From contig JABLYX010000013.1 of NCBI GenBank assembly GCA_018265615.1, forward strand, positions 37,013 through 101,012: a stretch of DNA of 64,000 nucleotides. The letters are read 5' to 3'. The notes below the pieces were generated by a model. It searched no databases. It was not told where the DNA came from and worked only from the letters and a program-made list of their open reading frames with translations. Positions 1 to 7,711 of this stretch are shown here, piece by piece. The position numbers and the translations under genes were made by a program. Positions within the stretch are counted from its first letter, which is position 1. Each line of letters starts with the position of its first letter. The DNA is from Lentisphaeria bacterium (GTDB lineage Bacteria > Verrucomicrobiota > Lentisphaeria > Victivallales > Victivallaceae).

Positions 1-1
1 C

Positions 2-559
2 GTGTCGGGCCCGGAGGTCGAGTACCTGATTCCGGAAGCCGCGAAGCCGGAAAACTGGAAAGTCCTCGGCGTGCTCCTGCCGGCTCCTTCCGCCGCCGGG
101 CCGTGGCAGGCCGGGCCGGGAGCGGAACAAGCGACCTGCGGAGAGCGCCTGGAAACCGGCGTGCGCGACCTCTCCGGCGCGGTTGACTACTGGTTCCGCC
201 CGGAGAAGGAGGATTTCGGCAAAACGATCCTGACCGGCGGGGATCTGGACAAGCCGTTCCCGACGCTTGAGTTCCGGCTTGACGCCGAAGGGCGCCCGTC
301 GGTACGCCACCGGATCCGGCACGGGCAGAAGTGGCTCGGTGTCATCGGCGCCGGCGAGACCGTGCCGCCGGGCCGCTGGACCCGCATGACCTATGCGGCC
401 GGCAGGGAAGGGCGGCGGCTCTATATCAACGGCCAGATGGTTGCGTCGGCCCCCGCGGAGCTCGGCCCGGTTTCGCCCGCGTTCCACATCGCCCCGGCTC
501 CGCTGAAAGGCGCGATCGGCCAGCTGAGGGTCATTTCCGGCGACGGGTTCCAGCTCTGA
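2..559 (+). CDS. LamG/concanavalin-like domain protein, C-terminal part
   Basis: The reading frame is open at the left edge, so only the last 185 or so residues are present. They read as a beta-sandwich of the LamG/concanavalin A-like type: short alternating strands, a central W-[FY]-R-P strand (DYWFRP near residue 63), a GRWTRMTYAAG strand, and the common ending R-R-L-Y-I-N-G-Q-M-V followed by G-A-I-G-Q-L-R-V. Such domains bind glycans or pack against glycosidase domains in secreted proteins. The missing N-terminal part may hold a catalytic domain. The first codon in the window (GTG) is probably not the true start. The fold assignment is by pattern only. Confidence 0.55.
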   Translation: MSGPEVEYLIPEAAKPENWKVLGVLLPAPSAAGPWQAGPGAEQATCGERLETGVRDLSGAVDYWFRPEKEDFGKTILTGGDLDKPFPTLEFRLDAEGRPSVRHRIRHGQKWLGVIGAGETVPPGRWTRMTYAAGREGRRLYINGQMVASAPAELGPVSPAFHIAPAPLKGAIGQLRVISGDGFQL

Positions 560-628
560 GACGCCTTCGCGGCCGCGTCGCCCCGGCGTGGCCGTTTCCT
601 CCACCCGCTCAGACCGGATCGGCGGGAG

Positions 629-1225
629 TCACCCGGCCACTTCGCGCCAGATCGCAACGGCCGCGAACACGGCCCCGAGCGCCCACGGCAGCAGGGCGCG
701 GCGAAACGGAAACGGGGTGTGATCGGTGAAGCCTCCGTTCCGGAAGAGGGCGGCGAACTCATCAAAATCCCGGCCGGCCGGAAATGCTTCCCGGTAAAAC
801 GCACAGACAAACAGCTTGTCGCAGAGCAGAATCAATTCACCGTTTCTGCAATAAAATCCGGTCACGGCCTCCCGGATCGTCAGCTTCGTCACATTTTCTC
901 CGCGCCGTATCTCGATATACTCATCGGTCAGAAGATATTCTCCCGGGATTTCAAAGGCTTTCATCTGCCGCATCATATTGCGGATCTGCCTCCACCATGC
1001 CGCGAAGCTGATGCGGTCGATTCCCCGGTAATAGAAAATCAATATGGCCAGACCGCCGATTCCGGAAAGCCAGGAGCGTCCGCAAAAATACCAGACAATC
1101 CACGCCCCGATCAACCCGAGGTCCAGCAGATAGAACTCCCTGATCCGCCTCAGGACGGAATAGTACAGCCGCAGGGTCTGTTTCGCTCTCTTCTCCCGGG
1201 ACAAATAGCTGAAACGGATTTCCAT
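629..1225 (-). CDS. YcxB-like membrane protein
   Basis: This is a 198-residue protein of unknown role. A pair of hydrophobic segments lies at about residues 35 to 70, followed by a soluble domain and a short hydrophobic C-terminus (ALLPWALGAVFAAVAIW). The layout (two TM helices, then a PH-like domain with alternating strands such as YIEIRRGENVTKLTI and GELILLCDKLFVCAF, ending in an F-x-x-F-x-A-L-F helix) matches the YcxB-like family. The start ATG at 1225 has GGAGATGAGG just upstream. A longer frame continues upstream, but its sequence is not protein-like. The gene is divergent from the TetR regulator and shares its intergenic region. Confidence 0.6.
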   Translation of the reverse strand: MEIRFSYLSREKRAKQTLRLYYSVLRRIREFYLLDLGLIGAWIVWYFCGRSWLSGIGGLAILIFYYRGIDRISFAAWWRQIRNMMRQMKAFEIPGEYLLTDEYIEIRRGENVTKLTIREAVTGFYCRNGELILLCDKLFVCAFYREAFPAGRDFDEFAALFRNGGFTDHTPFPFRRALLPWALGAVFAAVAIWREVAG

Positions 1226-1426
1226 AGCCTCATCTCCATATATTAATGAAAAAACGCTTCGATCCGGAACGGTGTGTGTTTCCCATGCCGGGGAACGTTT
1301 CCCGCCCCCAATCCGGAGAAAGCCCGGAAATTCCATCGTGGAATGAATATAGAGACAAAAACGAGCATTTGCAAGAGGAATCCAGGCGGAATCCGGAAAT
1401 TTCATGAGAAATCGGCCGGGCGGCAC

Positions 1427-1455
1427 TTGACAAGTGAACGATCGTTCACTATAGT
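1427..1455 (+). promoter_or_regulatory. sigma-70-type promoter of the TetR gene
   Basis: TTGACA at 1427-1432 is followed by 17 bases and TATAGT at 1450-1455. The spacer is almost completely filled by an operator palindrome, so a bound repressor should exclude RNA polymerase. Confidence 0.85.
1433..1450. promoter_or_regulatory. TetR-type operator 1 in promoter spacer
   Basis: AGTGAACGATCGTTCACT is an 18-bp perfect palindrome lying between the -35 and -10 elements. The size and symmetry are typical for TetR-family dimers. Confidence 0.8.
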
Positions 1456-1460
1456 ATGAA

Positions 1461-1476
1461 GTAAACGATCGTTCAC
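1461..1476. promoter_or_regulatory. TetR-type operator 2 at start region
   Basis: GTAAACGATCGTTCAC repeats the first operator with one change and lies over the expected transcription start, 27 bp centre to centre from operator 1. Two sites suggest cooperative autorepression. Confidence 0.75.
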
Positions 1477-1498
1477 AACAACAGGAACGGATTTTCCG

Positions 1499-2152
1499 AT
1501 GACCGGCACCAGAGAAAACATATTGCATACCGCGCTCCGTCTGTTTGCGCGATACGGCTATGAAGGCGTCTCCGTCAGCACCATAGCCGGAGAGCTGGGC
1601 ATGACCAAGGGAGCACTGTACCGCCACTATAAAAACAAGCGGGATATATTTGACAGCATCGTGAAGCGCATGTGCCGGATGGACATCGAGCGGGCCCGGC
1701 GTCATGAGGTTCCGCAGGAGACATTCGACAGGGAGCCGCAGGCTTACCGCGGCGCCTCGGCGGACCGGATCCGGGATTTCATTGAGGCGCAGTTCCACTT
1801 CTGGACCGCTGACGAATTCGCCTGCAATTTCCGCAGGATGCTGGCGCTGGAACAATACGGGAACCCGGAAATGGCGGCCCTGTACCGGCAGATCATGACG
1901 GGCGGCCCGGTCAGCTACATGGAAGACCTGTTCCGGGAGATGATGGAAGAGGGCGCCTTAAAGCGGGATGACCCCGGGCAGCTCGCGCTTGAGTTCCATG
2001 CGTCGTTTTATCTGCTGATGGCCCTCTCCGACGCATCGGCGGATCCGGCGGAAAAAAGAAAAATCGCCGCTCGTTTCACCGCACACATTGAACGGTTCCT
2101 GGAGCGATACGCCACGCACCGGAACAGGCAGCGCCATCCGGCGGATTTATAA
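1499..2152 (+). CDS. TetR/AcrR family transcriptional regulator
   Basis: This is a 217-residue one-component repressor. Residues 8 to 55 form the TetR N-terminal DNA-binding domain: an R-x-x-I-L-x-x-A-L-x-L-F-x-x-x-G-Y-E-G-V-S-V-S-T-I-A pattern, then the recognition helix in TKGALYRHYKNK. The rest is an all-helical ligand-binding domain of usual length. Upstream lie a near-consensus promoter and two palindromes matching a TetR operator, so it very probably represses itself and the methyltransferase gene 23 bp downstream. The divergent YcxB-like gene may share this control. The inducer cannot be read from the sequence. Confidence 0.9.
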   Translation: MTGTRENILHTALRLFARYGYEGVSVSTIAGELGMTKGALYRHYKNKRDIFDSIVKRMCRMDIERARRHEVPQETFDREPQAYRGASADRIRDFIEAQFHFWTADEFACNFRRMLALEQYGNPEMAALYRQIMTGGPVSYMEDLFREMMEEGALKRDDPGQLALEFHASFYLLMALSDASADPAEKRKIAARFTAHIERFLERYATHRNRQRHPADL

Positions 2153-2175
2153 AATCGACAGAAGGAGTCTTCACC

Positions 2176-2922
2176 TTGGACATTCCACGTATTTTCACCA
2201 TCACCGAGAGCGCCCACCGCATCCATAACCCGTTCACACCGGAAAAACTCGCCACTCTCGGCGCGGTGCTGCGCCTGAAACCGGGAAGCCGCATACTTGA
2301 CCTCGGCAGCGGCTCGGGCGAGATGCTGTGCACCTGGGCGCGGGATTACGGAATCACCGGTACCGGCGTCGACCTGAGCAGCCTGTTCTCCGAACAGGCC
2401 CGGAACCGCGCCGAAGAGCTCGGCGCCGCGGAGCGCGTCAGGTTCATCCACGCAGACGCCACCGGCTATGTCGCCGCCGAGAAAGCCGATGTGGCAGCCT
2501 GTCTCGGCGCCACGTGGATCGGCGGGGGAGTCGCCGGCACCGTCGGGCTTCTGGCGAAGAGCCTCCGCCCCGGTGGAATCATCCTCATCGGTGAACCCTA
2601 CTGGCTGAAACTGCCGCCGACGGAAGAAATCGCCCGGGGGTGTTCCGCCGGTTCCATCTCCGACTTTCTCCTGCTTCCGGAGCTTGTCGTCTCTTTCGGC
2701 GGCCTCGGCTGGGATGTGGTGGAAATGGTTCTGGCGGACCGGGAGGGCTGGGACCGGTACGAGGCGGCCAAATGGCTCACCATGCGCCGGTGGCTGGAGG
2801 AGAATCCCGGCGACTGCATGGCGGAAGAGGTCCGGGCCCTGCTGACCACGGAACCCGGACGCCATGTCGCATATACGCGCGAATACCTCGGCTGGGGCGT
2901 GTTCGCGCTGATGGCGCGGTAA
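2176..2922 (+). CDS. yjhP: YjhP-like SAM-dependent methyltransferase
   Basis: This is a 248-residue class I methyltransferase. Motif I is ILDLGSGSG at residues 40 to 48, the acidic motif II residue follows in GTGVDLSS, and a late motif reads LRPGGIILIGEPYW. The whole protein, including its opening DIPRIFTI and the ending YLGWGVFALMAR, closely recalls E. coli YjhP from memory, which has no firmly known substrate. It starts with TTG at 2176 behind AAGGAG with 8 bases spacing. It is 23 bp behind the TetR gene, so it is likely in one transcript and induced when the repressor is released. A role in modifying a small toxic molecule is a guess from this pairing. Confidence 0.85.
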   Translation: MDIPRIFTITESAHRIHNPFTPEKLATLGAVLRLKPGSRILDLGSGSGEMLCTWARDYGITGTGVDLSSLFSEQARNRAEELGAAERVRFIHADATGYVAAEKADVAACLGATWIGGGVAGTVGLLAKSLRPGGIILIGEPYWLKLPPTEEIARGCSAGSISDFLLLPELVVSFGGLGWDVVEMVLADREGWDRYEAAKWLTMRRWLEENPGDCMAEEVRALLTTEPGRHVAYTREYLGWGVFALMAR

Positions 2923-2957
2923 CCGCAGCCGCCGGACGCCGACGGCCCGGGGAACCG

Positions 2958-3350
2958 TCACACCCCTCCTTCAGTTCCGATCAGCATATACAGTGCGCAC
3001 AGAAAGCCGAGGGTCGCCATGGCGAGGACTCCCCAGCCCGCCTGAAAGCGGTACGGCCGGAACCGGCTGTCTTCGTGACGGCAGAGCATATACAGCGGCC
3101 AGACCGTTCCGCTCCCCCAGACGGCCAGAGTGATTGCACACAGGATGACCGTATCGGAGAAGCCTGGAGCGCGTGCCGTACGTGGAAGCAACATCAGACA
3201 CCAGGCCAGCGCCGGAGCCAGCCAGGAGCACAGCAGCCACGCGGCCACCCTGCGCTCCGGCCCGCCGGCCAGGCGGGCGACGGCCATGATGATTGCACAG
3301 TAATACAGGATTCCGGGGACAATCAGCAATATGACAAACAGCATCATCAC
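2958..3350 (-). CDS. small membrane protein of unknown function
   Basis: This 130-residue protein is largely hydrophobic, with about four predicted transmembrane stretches: residues 2 to 22, 36 to 56, 65 to 85 and 108 to 126 (the last reads GVLAMATLGFLCALYMLIG). It starts at GTG or the following ATG codons near 3350, with AGGAAGGG upstream. No family was recognised. An overlapping frame at 2971-3357 has no hydrophobic pattern and is judged a shadow. It is convergent with the methyltransferase gene, with no obvious terminator between them. Confidence 0.6.
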   Translation of the reverse strand: MMMLFVILLIVPGILYYCAIIMAVARLAGGPERRVAAWLLCSWLAPALAWCLMLLPRTARAPGFSDTVILCAITLAVWGSGTVWPLYMLCRHEDSRFRPYRFQAGWGVLAMATLGFLCALYMLIGTEGGV

Positions 3351-3566
3351 GGTTCACCCTTCCTCACAAAGTAAATATAGGGACACTGAGGGACATTTGC
3401 AAGGCGCGGCGGGCCCGAATCGCGATTTTCCCCGGATATTCCGCTTCTCCGGCGGGCCGGGGCGATTGATTTCACGCGGTCGGGGCGATATATTACTCCA
3501 GTGAACAGGCGGCCGGCGTTCCGGGCCGCCGCAACAGCGGCCGGAGAACCGGCCCGGGAGAACAAG

Positions 3567-3800
3567 ATGAACCAGTTGAGCCAATTCTGCACCTGCCGCT
3601 ACCTGGACTGCACCCTGCACCCGACGAAGCATGACAAGGGGTGCGCGCCATGTATCGCCAAAAATTTGAAGGCGAAGGAGATGCCGGGCTGCTTCTTCAA
3701 CCTGCTCCCCGGTGCTGAGTCCCGTACCGCCGATACGTTTGAAGAGTTCGCGAAGCAGGTTCTCAGGTGCGCCGGAGAAAGCCGGGATTCCGGGGAATGA
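3567..3800 (+). CDS. small cysteine-rich protein, DUF6485-like
   Basis: This 77-residue protein has a dense Cys pattern in its first half: C-x-C-x-x-x-x-C, then C-A-P-C-I-A-K-N and P-G-C-F-F-N. This recalls the small DUF6485 family, where such cysteines probably bind a metal. The start ATG at 3567 was chosen because GGGAG lies 6 bases upstream and the cysteine domain begins directly after it. An earlier in-frame ATG at 3501 would add a low-complexity extension. The function is unknown. Confidence 0.6.
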   Translation: MNQLSQFCTCRYLDCTLHPTKHDKGCAPCIAKNLKAKEMPGCFFNLLPGAESRTADTFEEFAKQVLRCAGESRDSGE

Positions 3801-4037
3801 CACAGGAAGGCGCTTCGCCGGGCCTCTCCTCCGCCTGTTCCGTGACATTCACGGAGTGGAGGCTCGGCAGCTATAAGACGGCGGAGAATACCGACTGGCG
3901 GCGCGTCACGGGCCGGCCTGAGCGGTGACGTTCACGAAGCCGCACTGGGCGTTTTCGCCGTCATAACGGCCGGTGGCCGGCTCGTCTCCGTACCGGCACC
4001 AGTGCGATCCCGCGCGCGCTCTCCGGAGGGTGACGCT
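3801..4037. other. intergenic stretch with in-frame remnant after the GH78-like stop
   Basis: No complete gene is seen. On the minus strand, the frame of the neighbouring GH78-like gene continues past its TAG stop (4038-4040) for 43 codons to a TGA at 3906. The translation is rich in Cys, Trp, Tyr and Gly and looks protein-like. It may be a decayed extension or chance. Confidence 0.35.
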
Positions 4038-5603
4038 CTACTTTTCCTGTACGGCGGCCTCCCGCAGGTAGCAGCTTGACGTACAGCTCCACGCATGGCA
4101 GGCGCTGTTAATGAGCGCGTCGCCGTAGGGGGAATGGAGGTCGTCGCCCGGAACATACACCTCCCAGAAGGTGTCCGCGCCACGCTCCACCATGCCGCCC
4201 CAGTAATCCCGTAGCAGGGCTTTGAGCTTGGCGTTCTCCCCGCAGATGCGGTATGCTTCAAGCAGATGGCTGTACAGGTACGGCGTGACCGGCGGAACCG
4301 CGTCCTTCCGCTGTTCGAGCGACGCGAGGCTCCGCCTGCCCTCCTCCGGCGTGAGGACACCCGCGATGATCATCCAGACCTGAGACGCGACGGAGACCTG
4401 CCGCTCCGGGCCGGAGTGAACCAGCATCGTCGCCGGGTCGAGCATCGCGGCGCGGGCGGCGCGACGGAGGTGTTCGGCGTCCGCTTCGAAGCGGGTCGCA
4501 CCGGCGGCGTCGCCGAGCCTCCGGCCGAGCTCCGCAAGCGCCCGCAGTGAACAGATGCAGACCGCCTGGAGCGGCATCGAACGGTCGAGCGCGGGCTGGT
4601 GGTCGATGAACACCCAGTGCCCCGGCTGCGGGACATAGAGTCCGCCGGCCCCGAAATTCCCGCGCTCAAGCTCATATTGGTGGCACGCGAGCGGATAGAG
4701 CCGCCGGGCCGGTTCGGAGCGGCCGTACCAGTTCCAGTGGTCGAGCAGTACGGGCGCGAGCAGCAGCGCATAATCGACCACATGGTTCCCGCAGCGCGGC
4801 ACGGGGTGCTCATACACGGCGCCGGGGCAGCGCCCCTCGTCGCTGCTGCATCCCGCAAGCAGATAGAGCGAACGCTCGACCACGTCGGGACGGCGGAAGC
4901 TCACGGCGTTGACCGCCGCTTCGAGCCGCAGGTCGCCGAGCCAGAGCCGCCGGTCCCGTTTCGGACCGTCCTCGAGAACGGTCTGCATGCAGTTGCGCAG
5001 TGTGCGGATCCCCGTTTCGTCGATCGCCCGGAGCAACCCGTCCGGGGCGGGCCCGGGCGGGAGCTCCCGCCCGGCGGCGGACTCCGCCTCAAGCACGATA
5101 TCCCGGATGCGCAGCGCATTGTTCACGCTGAGCACCTCGATCTTCAGATAACGCAGCGAAAAACGGCGCGGCAGCCGGAACTCTCCGGGCAGCCAGTCAA
5201 GGGTGACGACCTCATCCTGCAGCCACGCCCGGCTCAGCGTGCCGCGGTAGCCGGAGAAATCGGCGGCGGCCTCGTACGGCAGCTCCGCCGCGGTGATCCG
5301 CAGCCGGACCGGCGCGTCATTGGGCCCCTCCGCCGCAAGGCCGAGCCGGATGCGGCCGACAGCGGTCTCTCCGAAATCCGCAATCACGCATTCACCGGCG
5401 GCCAGCGCCCGGTGTTCGAGCCCGGCGAACGGCGCAATTCCACGCATCCGCATCCCCTGGAACGCGGCGGAATCCCGGACGCATTCCACGAGAGCGCGCG
5501 GACGCATCTCCCAACGGTGCAGCTCCGGTGTCAGCTCCCCGGCCAGTTCGAGCCATTCGGCCCGGCGATCGATGGCGGCGAACCGCTCCTGAAAATCCAT
5601 CAT
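4038..5603 (-). CDS. alpha-L-rhamnosidase-like glycoside hydrolase (GH78-type)
   Basis: This 521-residue enzyme probably removes terminal alpha-L-rhamnose or a similar sugar. The N-terminal third is a beta-rich domain (SGYRGTLSRAWLQDEVVTL region). From about residue 185 an (alpha/alpha)6 barrel follows. Near residue 210 the motif EDGPKRDRRLWLGDLR matches the GH78 signature D-x-P-x-R-x-E-R-x-x-W-x-G-D, and the end HAWSCTSSCYLR matches the usual GH78 HAWS close. It is shorter than many GH78 enzymes and has no signal peptide, so it may act in the cytoplasm on imported oligosaccharides. It starts at ATG-ATG near 5603 with GGGAAGGG upstream. It is divergent from the GntR/LacI-type regulator. Confidence 0.75.
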   Translation of the reverse strand: MMDFQERFAAIDRRAEWLELAGELTPELHRWEMRPRALVECVRDSAAFQGMRMRGIAPFAGLEHRALAAGECVIADFGETAVGRIRLGLAAEGPNDAPVRLRITAAELPYEAAADFSGYRGTLSRAWLQDEVVTLDWLPGEFRLPRRFSLRYLKIEVLSVNNALRIRDIVLEAESAAGRELPPGPAPDGLLRAIDETGIRTLRNCMQTVLEDGPKRDRRLWLGDLRLEAAVNAVSFRRPDVVERSLYLLAGCSSDEGRCPGAVYEHPVPRCGNHVVDYALLLAPVLLDHWNWYGRSEPARRLYPLACHQYELERGNFGAGGLYVPQPGHWVFIDHQPALDRSMPLQAVCICSLRALAELGRRLGDAAGATRFEADAEHLRRAARAAMLDPATMLVHSGPERQVSVASQVWMIIAGVLTPEEGRRSLASLEQRKDAVPPVTPYLYSHLLEAYRICGENAKLKALLRDYWGGMVERGADTFWEVYVPGDDLHSPYGDALINSACHAWSCTSSCYLREAAVQEK

Positions 5604-5736
5604 TCATCACCCTTCCCATAATGAAACACCCATTTGCTCTTTGCCGTTTAATATAGCCGCCCGATTGGAATTCGCATCGGTTTTCCGGATCGAAACCGGA
5701 ATTTTCAGACGATTTCCGCAAAAAATATTCCGGTTT

Positions 5737-5751
5737 CCTGTATGATACAGG
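5737..5751. promoter_or_regulatory. candidate operator palindrome for GntR/LacI-type regulator
   Basis: CCTGTATGATACAGG has perfect 7-bp arms around one base. TGTAT-N-ATACA is the type of site bound by GntR-family winged helices (compare the TGTACGTACA core of Bacillus AraR sites). It lies 51 bp upstream of the regulator's -35. Confidence 0.6.
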
Positions 5752-5802
5752 GATTTCCCGTTTTTTCCGGAAAATTATTTTCGAAGATTTTTCGATTCCC
5801 TC

Positions 5803-5831
5803 TTGACATTGCCCTGCTTTTATCGTATAAT
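5803..5831 (+). promoter_or_regulatory. consensus sigma-70 promoter of GntR-type gene
   Basis: TTGACA at 5803-5808, a 17-base spacer and TATAAT at 5826-5831 match the consensus fully. The strength implies that tight control by a repressor is needed. Confidence 0.9.
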
Positions 5832-5845
5832 TAATCTCATACGGA

Positions 5846-5866
5846 AGCCCGATTGGTAGCCCGATT
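5846..5866 (+). repeat. direct repeat AGCCCGATT downstream of promoter
   Basis: AGCCCGATT occurs at 5846-5854 and 5858-5866, 12 bp apart, in the initial transcribed region. A related GCCCGATTGG lies at 5659-5668 near the divergent GH78-like gene. These could be a second type of regulator site. Confidence 0.5.
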
Positions 5867-5886
5867 TCAATGACAAGGTATGATTT

Positions 5887-6912
5887 ATGGCCTCGGCAAA
5901 CGACAAAAAGCGCGACAGCGCCCGCATGCAGGTCCGGCGGTATGTGATGGACCTGATCTACCGGCACTCCGGCGAAGCCGTGCGCCTCCCGTCGAACAAA
6001 GACCTGGCGGAGGAGCTCGGGATCGCCCGCAGTACGGCGCAGCTTGAGTTGAAGTGCCTGCTTGAAGAGGGGTTCCTCGAAACGCGGCACGGAATCGGCA
6101 CGTTCGCGGTTCCCCGGGCCGGCAGCCACAGCTTCGAGGCTCCGCTGATCGGGATCCTCGACGGCGACGGCAAGATCATCTACGAGCCGTTTTACCGCTG
6201 GACGCTGCGCTCCCATATCGGCATCGAACTTGCGAAGCTCCCGGCGACGATTCAGGAGGTCCGGCTGTTTTCGGAGCGGGAGAACGACCTGTTTGAAGAA
6301 CTGCGGAGCATCAGGTGCGACATGCTCGTCTGCATCGAGCCTTCGCCGAAGCTCGTGCCGCTTCTGCAGAAACTGCAGGCGTGTTACCCGGTGCTGACCG
6401 CCGACTCCACGGTTCCCGGAATTGCAGGCGTGGAGCTTGACCGCCGCCGGAAAGGAGTCGCACTCGGGAAAGCCCTGCTTGCCGACGGCCGCCGGAATAT
6501 CATTTTCTCACAGAACCGGCGCTATCGCGAAACGACCTTCCGCGGCTGCCGCGACACCTTCGCCGCCGCCGGGATCGCCATCCCCGAAGCGCATTTCTTC
6601 GACCGGGAGCCCGAGCGGCTTGAGGAGCTGCTGCGGAGCGGTTTCCGTCCGGACGCCGTCGTCCCGAGCCTCGAAAGCGCCGACGCGATCACCGCACTGC
6701 TGCGCAGGTACGGGATCGATCTGAACCGGGAGTGCCGCCTCGCAACCTTCATGTTCAAACCGAAGATGGCAGAGCCGGTCATGCTGTTTGATTTCCCGTT
6801 CGCGGAATTCGGCCGCCGGGTCGCCGGAGAGGTAAAAAAACGCCTCGAAAATCCGGCTCTTCCGCCGGAACAGCTCATATTCGACGTCGATTACCCCATG
6901 CATATCGTATAA
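5887..6912 (+). CDS. GntR-family regulator with LacI-type sugar-binding domain (AraR-like)
   Basis: This is a 341-residue regulator. Residues 12 to 78 form a GntR winged helix ([20 protein letters not shown], then [16 protein letters not shown]). From about residue 85 it follows the periplasmic-binding-protein/LacI fold ([10 protein letters not shown], late [23 protein letters not shown]). This GntR plus LacI layout is that of Bacillus AraR, whose ligand is a sugar. It starts at 5887, downstream of a consensus promoter with palindromes nearby, so autoregulation is likely. It is divergent from the GH78-like gene and leads directly into a pseudopilin and enzyme genes, which it probably controls. 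The ligand is unknown. Confidence 0.85.
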   Translation: MASANDKKRDSARMQVRRYVMDLIYRHSGEAVRLPSNKDLAEELGIARSTAQLELKCLLEEGFLETRHGIGTFAVPRAGSHSFEAPLIGILDGDGKIIYEPFYRWTLRSHIGIELAKLPATIQEVRLFSERENDLFEELRSIRCDMLVCIEPSPKLVPLLQKLQACYPVLTADSTVPGIAGVELDRRRKGVALGKALLADGRRNIIFSQNRRYRETTFRGCRDTFAAAGIAIPEAHFFDREPERLEELLRSGFRPDAVVPSLESADAITALLRRYGIDLNRECRLATFMFKPKMAEPVMLFDFPFAEFGRRVAGEVKKRLENPALPPEQLIFDVDYPMHIV

Positions 6913-6928
6913 TTACAGGGAGAACACC

Positions 6929-7693
6929 ATGAAAAAACCATTCACACTGATTGAATTGCTGGTCGTAATCGCGATCATCGCAATCCTGGCCGCAATGCTT
7001 CTGCCCGCCCTGAACCAGGCGCGGGAGCGCGCCCGTTCGACAAGCTGCCTGAACAACATCAGGCAGCAGGGCAGCGGCATGGGTTTCTACATGGCGGACT
7101 TCAACGGCTTTGCGACGGCGCCGGTTCCCGCCTCCGGCAGCACTTTCATCCATACGAACTTCTCCACGGCGACCTATGTCGGCAACAGCTGGGACATGCT
7201 GTGGGGGCGCTATCTCTACTCCATCCCCGACACAAAGGCGTACTGGACGCTGCGGGGGCGCTGCAAAAGCTTCACCTGCCCCTCCGACCCTGCGAAGCTC
7301 AGCAATGCGGGCTGGAACCGCCTGAGCTACGGGATCGTCGTACCGTGGATGGGCGATGCGGGCGGAAACAGTTCCCCGAAACCGGTTCCGTCGATCCGCA
7401 GGCCCTCCTCCGCCTATATCGCCGCGGAGACGGATTATCAAAAGCTGAACGGCACGGGCGAACGGTTCGAGGAGAGCTATATGGGGTACTTCTACAACAA
7501 ATGCTACTCCTGGCTGATCAGCTCGTACGACATCGGTCCCAATCACAACGGCACGGCGAGCATCCTGTACGCGGACGGCCACGCCGCGTCGAAAACCAAC
7601 TGGCGCGGCGGCCCGAAGTACCGCAGTCCGGTCGGCGCCACCTACGCCAGCCAGAGCTTCGAAAACGCCGTCACCCAGGCGAGCGACTACTGA
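6929..7693 (+). CDS. pseudopilin-like secreted protein (prepilin leader, DUF1559-type)
   Basis: This 254-residue protein begins with a type IV prepilin leader: a short basic stretch MKKP, then [19 protein letters not shown] with Glu at +5 of the mature protein, cut by prepilin peptidase before Phe. After the hydrophobic helix comes a globular domain with Cys pairs. Near the C-terminus is an [13 protein letters not shown] segment, the H-x9-DG mark of the DUF1559 group expanded in Planctomycetes and Lentisphaerae. GGGAG lies 8 bases before the ATG. It lies 16 bp after the regulator and before the GH74-like gene. It is probably anchored at the cell surface. A role in holding or sensing the polysaccharide is inference. 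Confidence 0.85.
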   Translation: MKKPFTLIELLVVIAIIAILAAMLLPALNQARERARSTSCLNNIRQQGSGMGFYMADFNGFATAPVPASGSTFIHTNFSTATYVGNSWDMLWGRYLYSIPDTKAYWTLRGRCKSFTCPSDPAKLSNAGWNRLSYGIVVPWMGDAGGNSSPKPVPSIRRPSSAYIAAETDYQKLNGTGERFEESYMGYFYNKCYSWLISSYDIGPNHNGTASILYADGHAASKTNWRGGPKYRSPVGATYASQSFENAVTQASDY

Positions 7694-7711
7694 ACAGAAG
7701 AAAGGGACGCC

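Larger units (their letters stand above)
1226..1498. other. divergent intergenic region upstream of TetR gene
   Basis: This is a 273-bp gap between two divergent genes. The right part holds the promoter and two operators described separately. In the rest I see no gene and no stable hairpin. The left part is a plausible leader and promoter region for the YcxB-like gene, but no good -35/-10 pair was found on that strand. Confidence 0.5.
5604..5886. other. divergent regulatory region, GH78-like gene / GntR regulator
   Basis: This 283-bp AT-richer region lies between divergent genes. It carries the consensus promoter of the regulator gene, a 15-bp palindrome and three copies of a GCCCGATT repeat, which are listed separately. 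No gene is visible. Confidence 0.7.

Noticed and set aside
2971..3357. Alternative minus-strand frame overlapping the small membrane protein
   Set aside because: Its composition is Arg/Gly-rich without hydrophobic segments; the other frame has regular TM helices and a ribosome site.
3839..3853. CCGTGA-CAT-TCACGG inverted repeat as an operator
   Set aside because: The arms are only 6 bp, it is not placed at a promoter, and no second copy was found at one.
6929..7693. Pseudopilin as the major subunit of a type IV pilus
   Set aside because: Only the leader is pilin-like. The C-terminal H-x9-DG type and the position among glycosidases fit the DUF1559 group instead.
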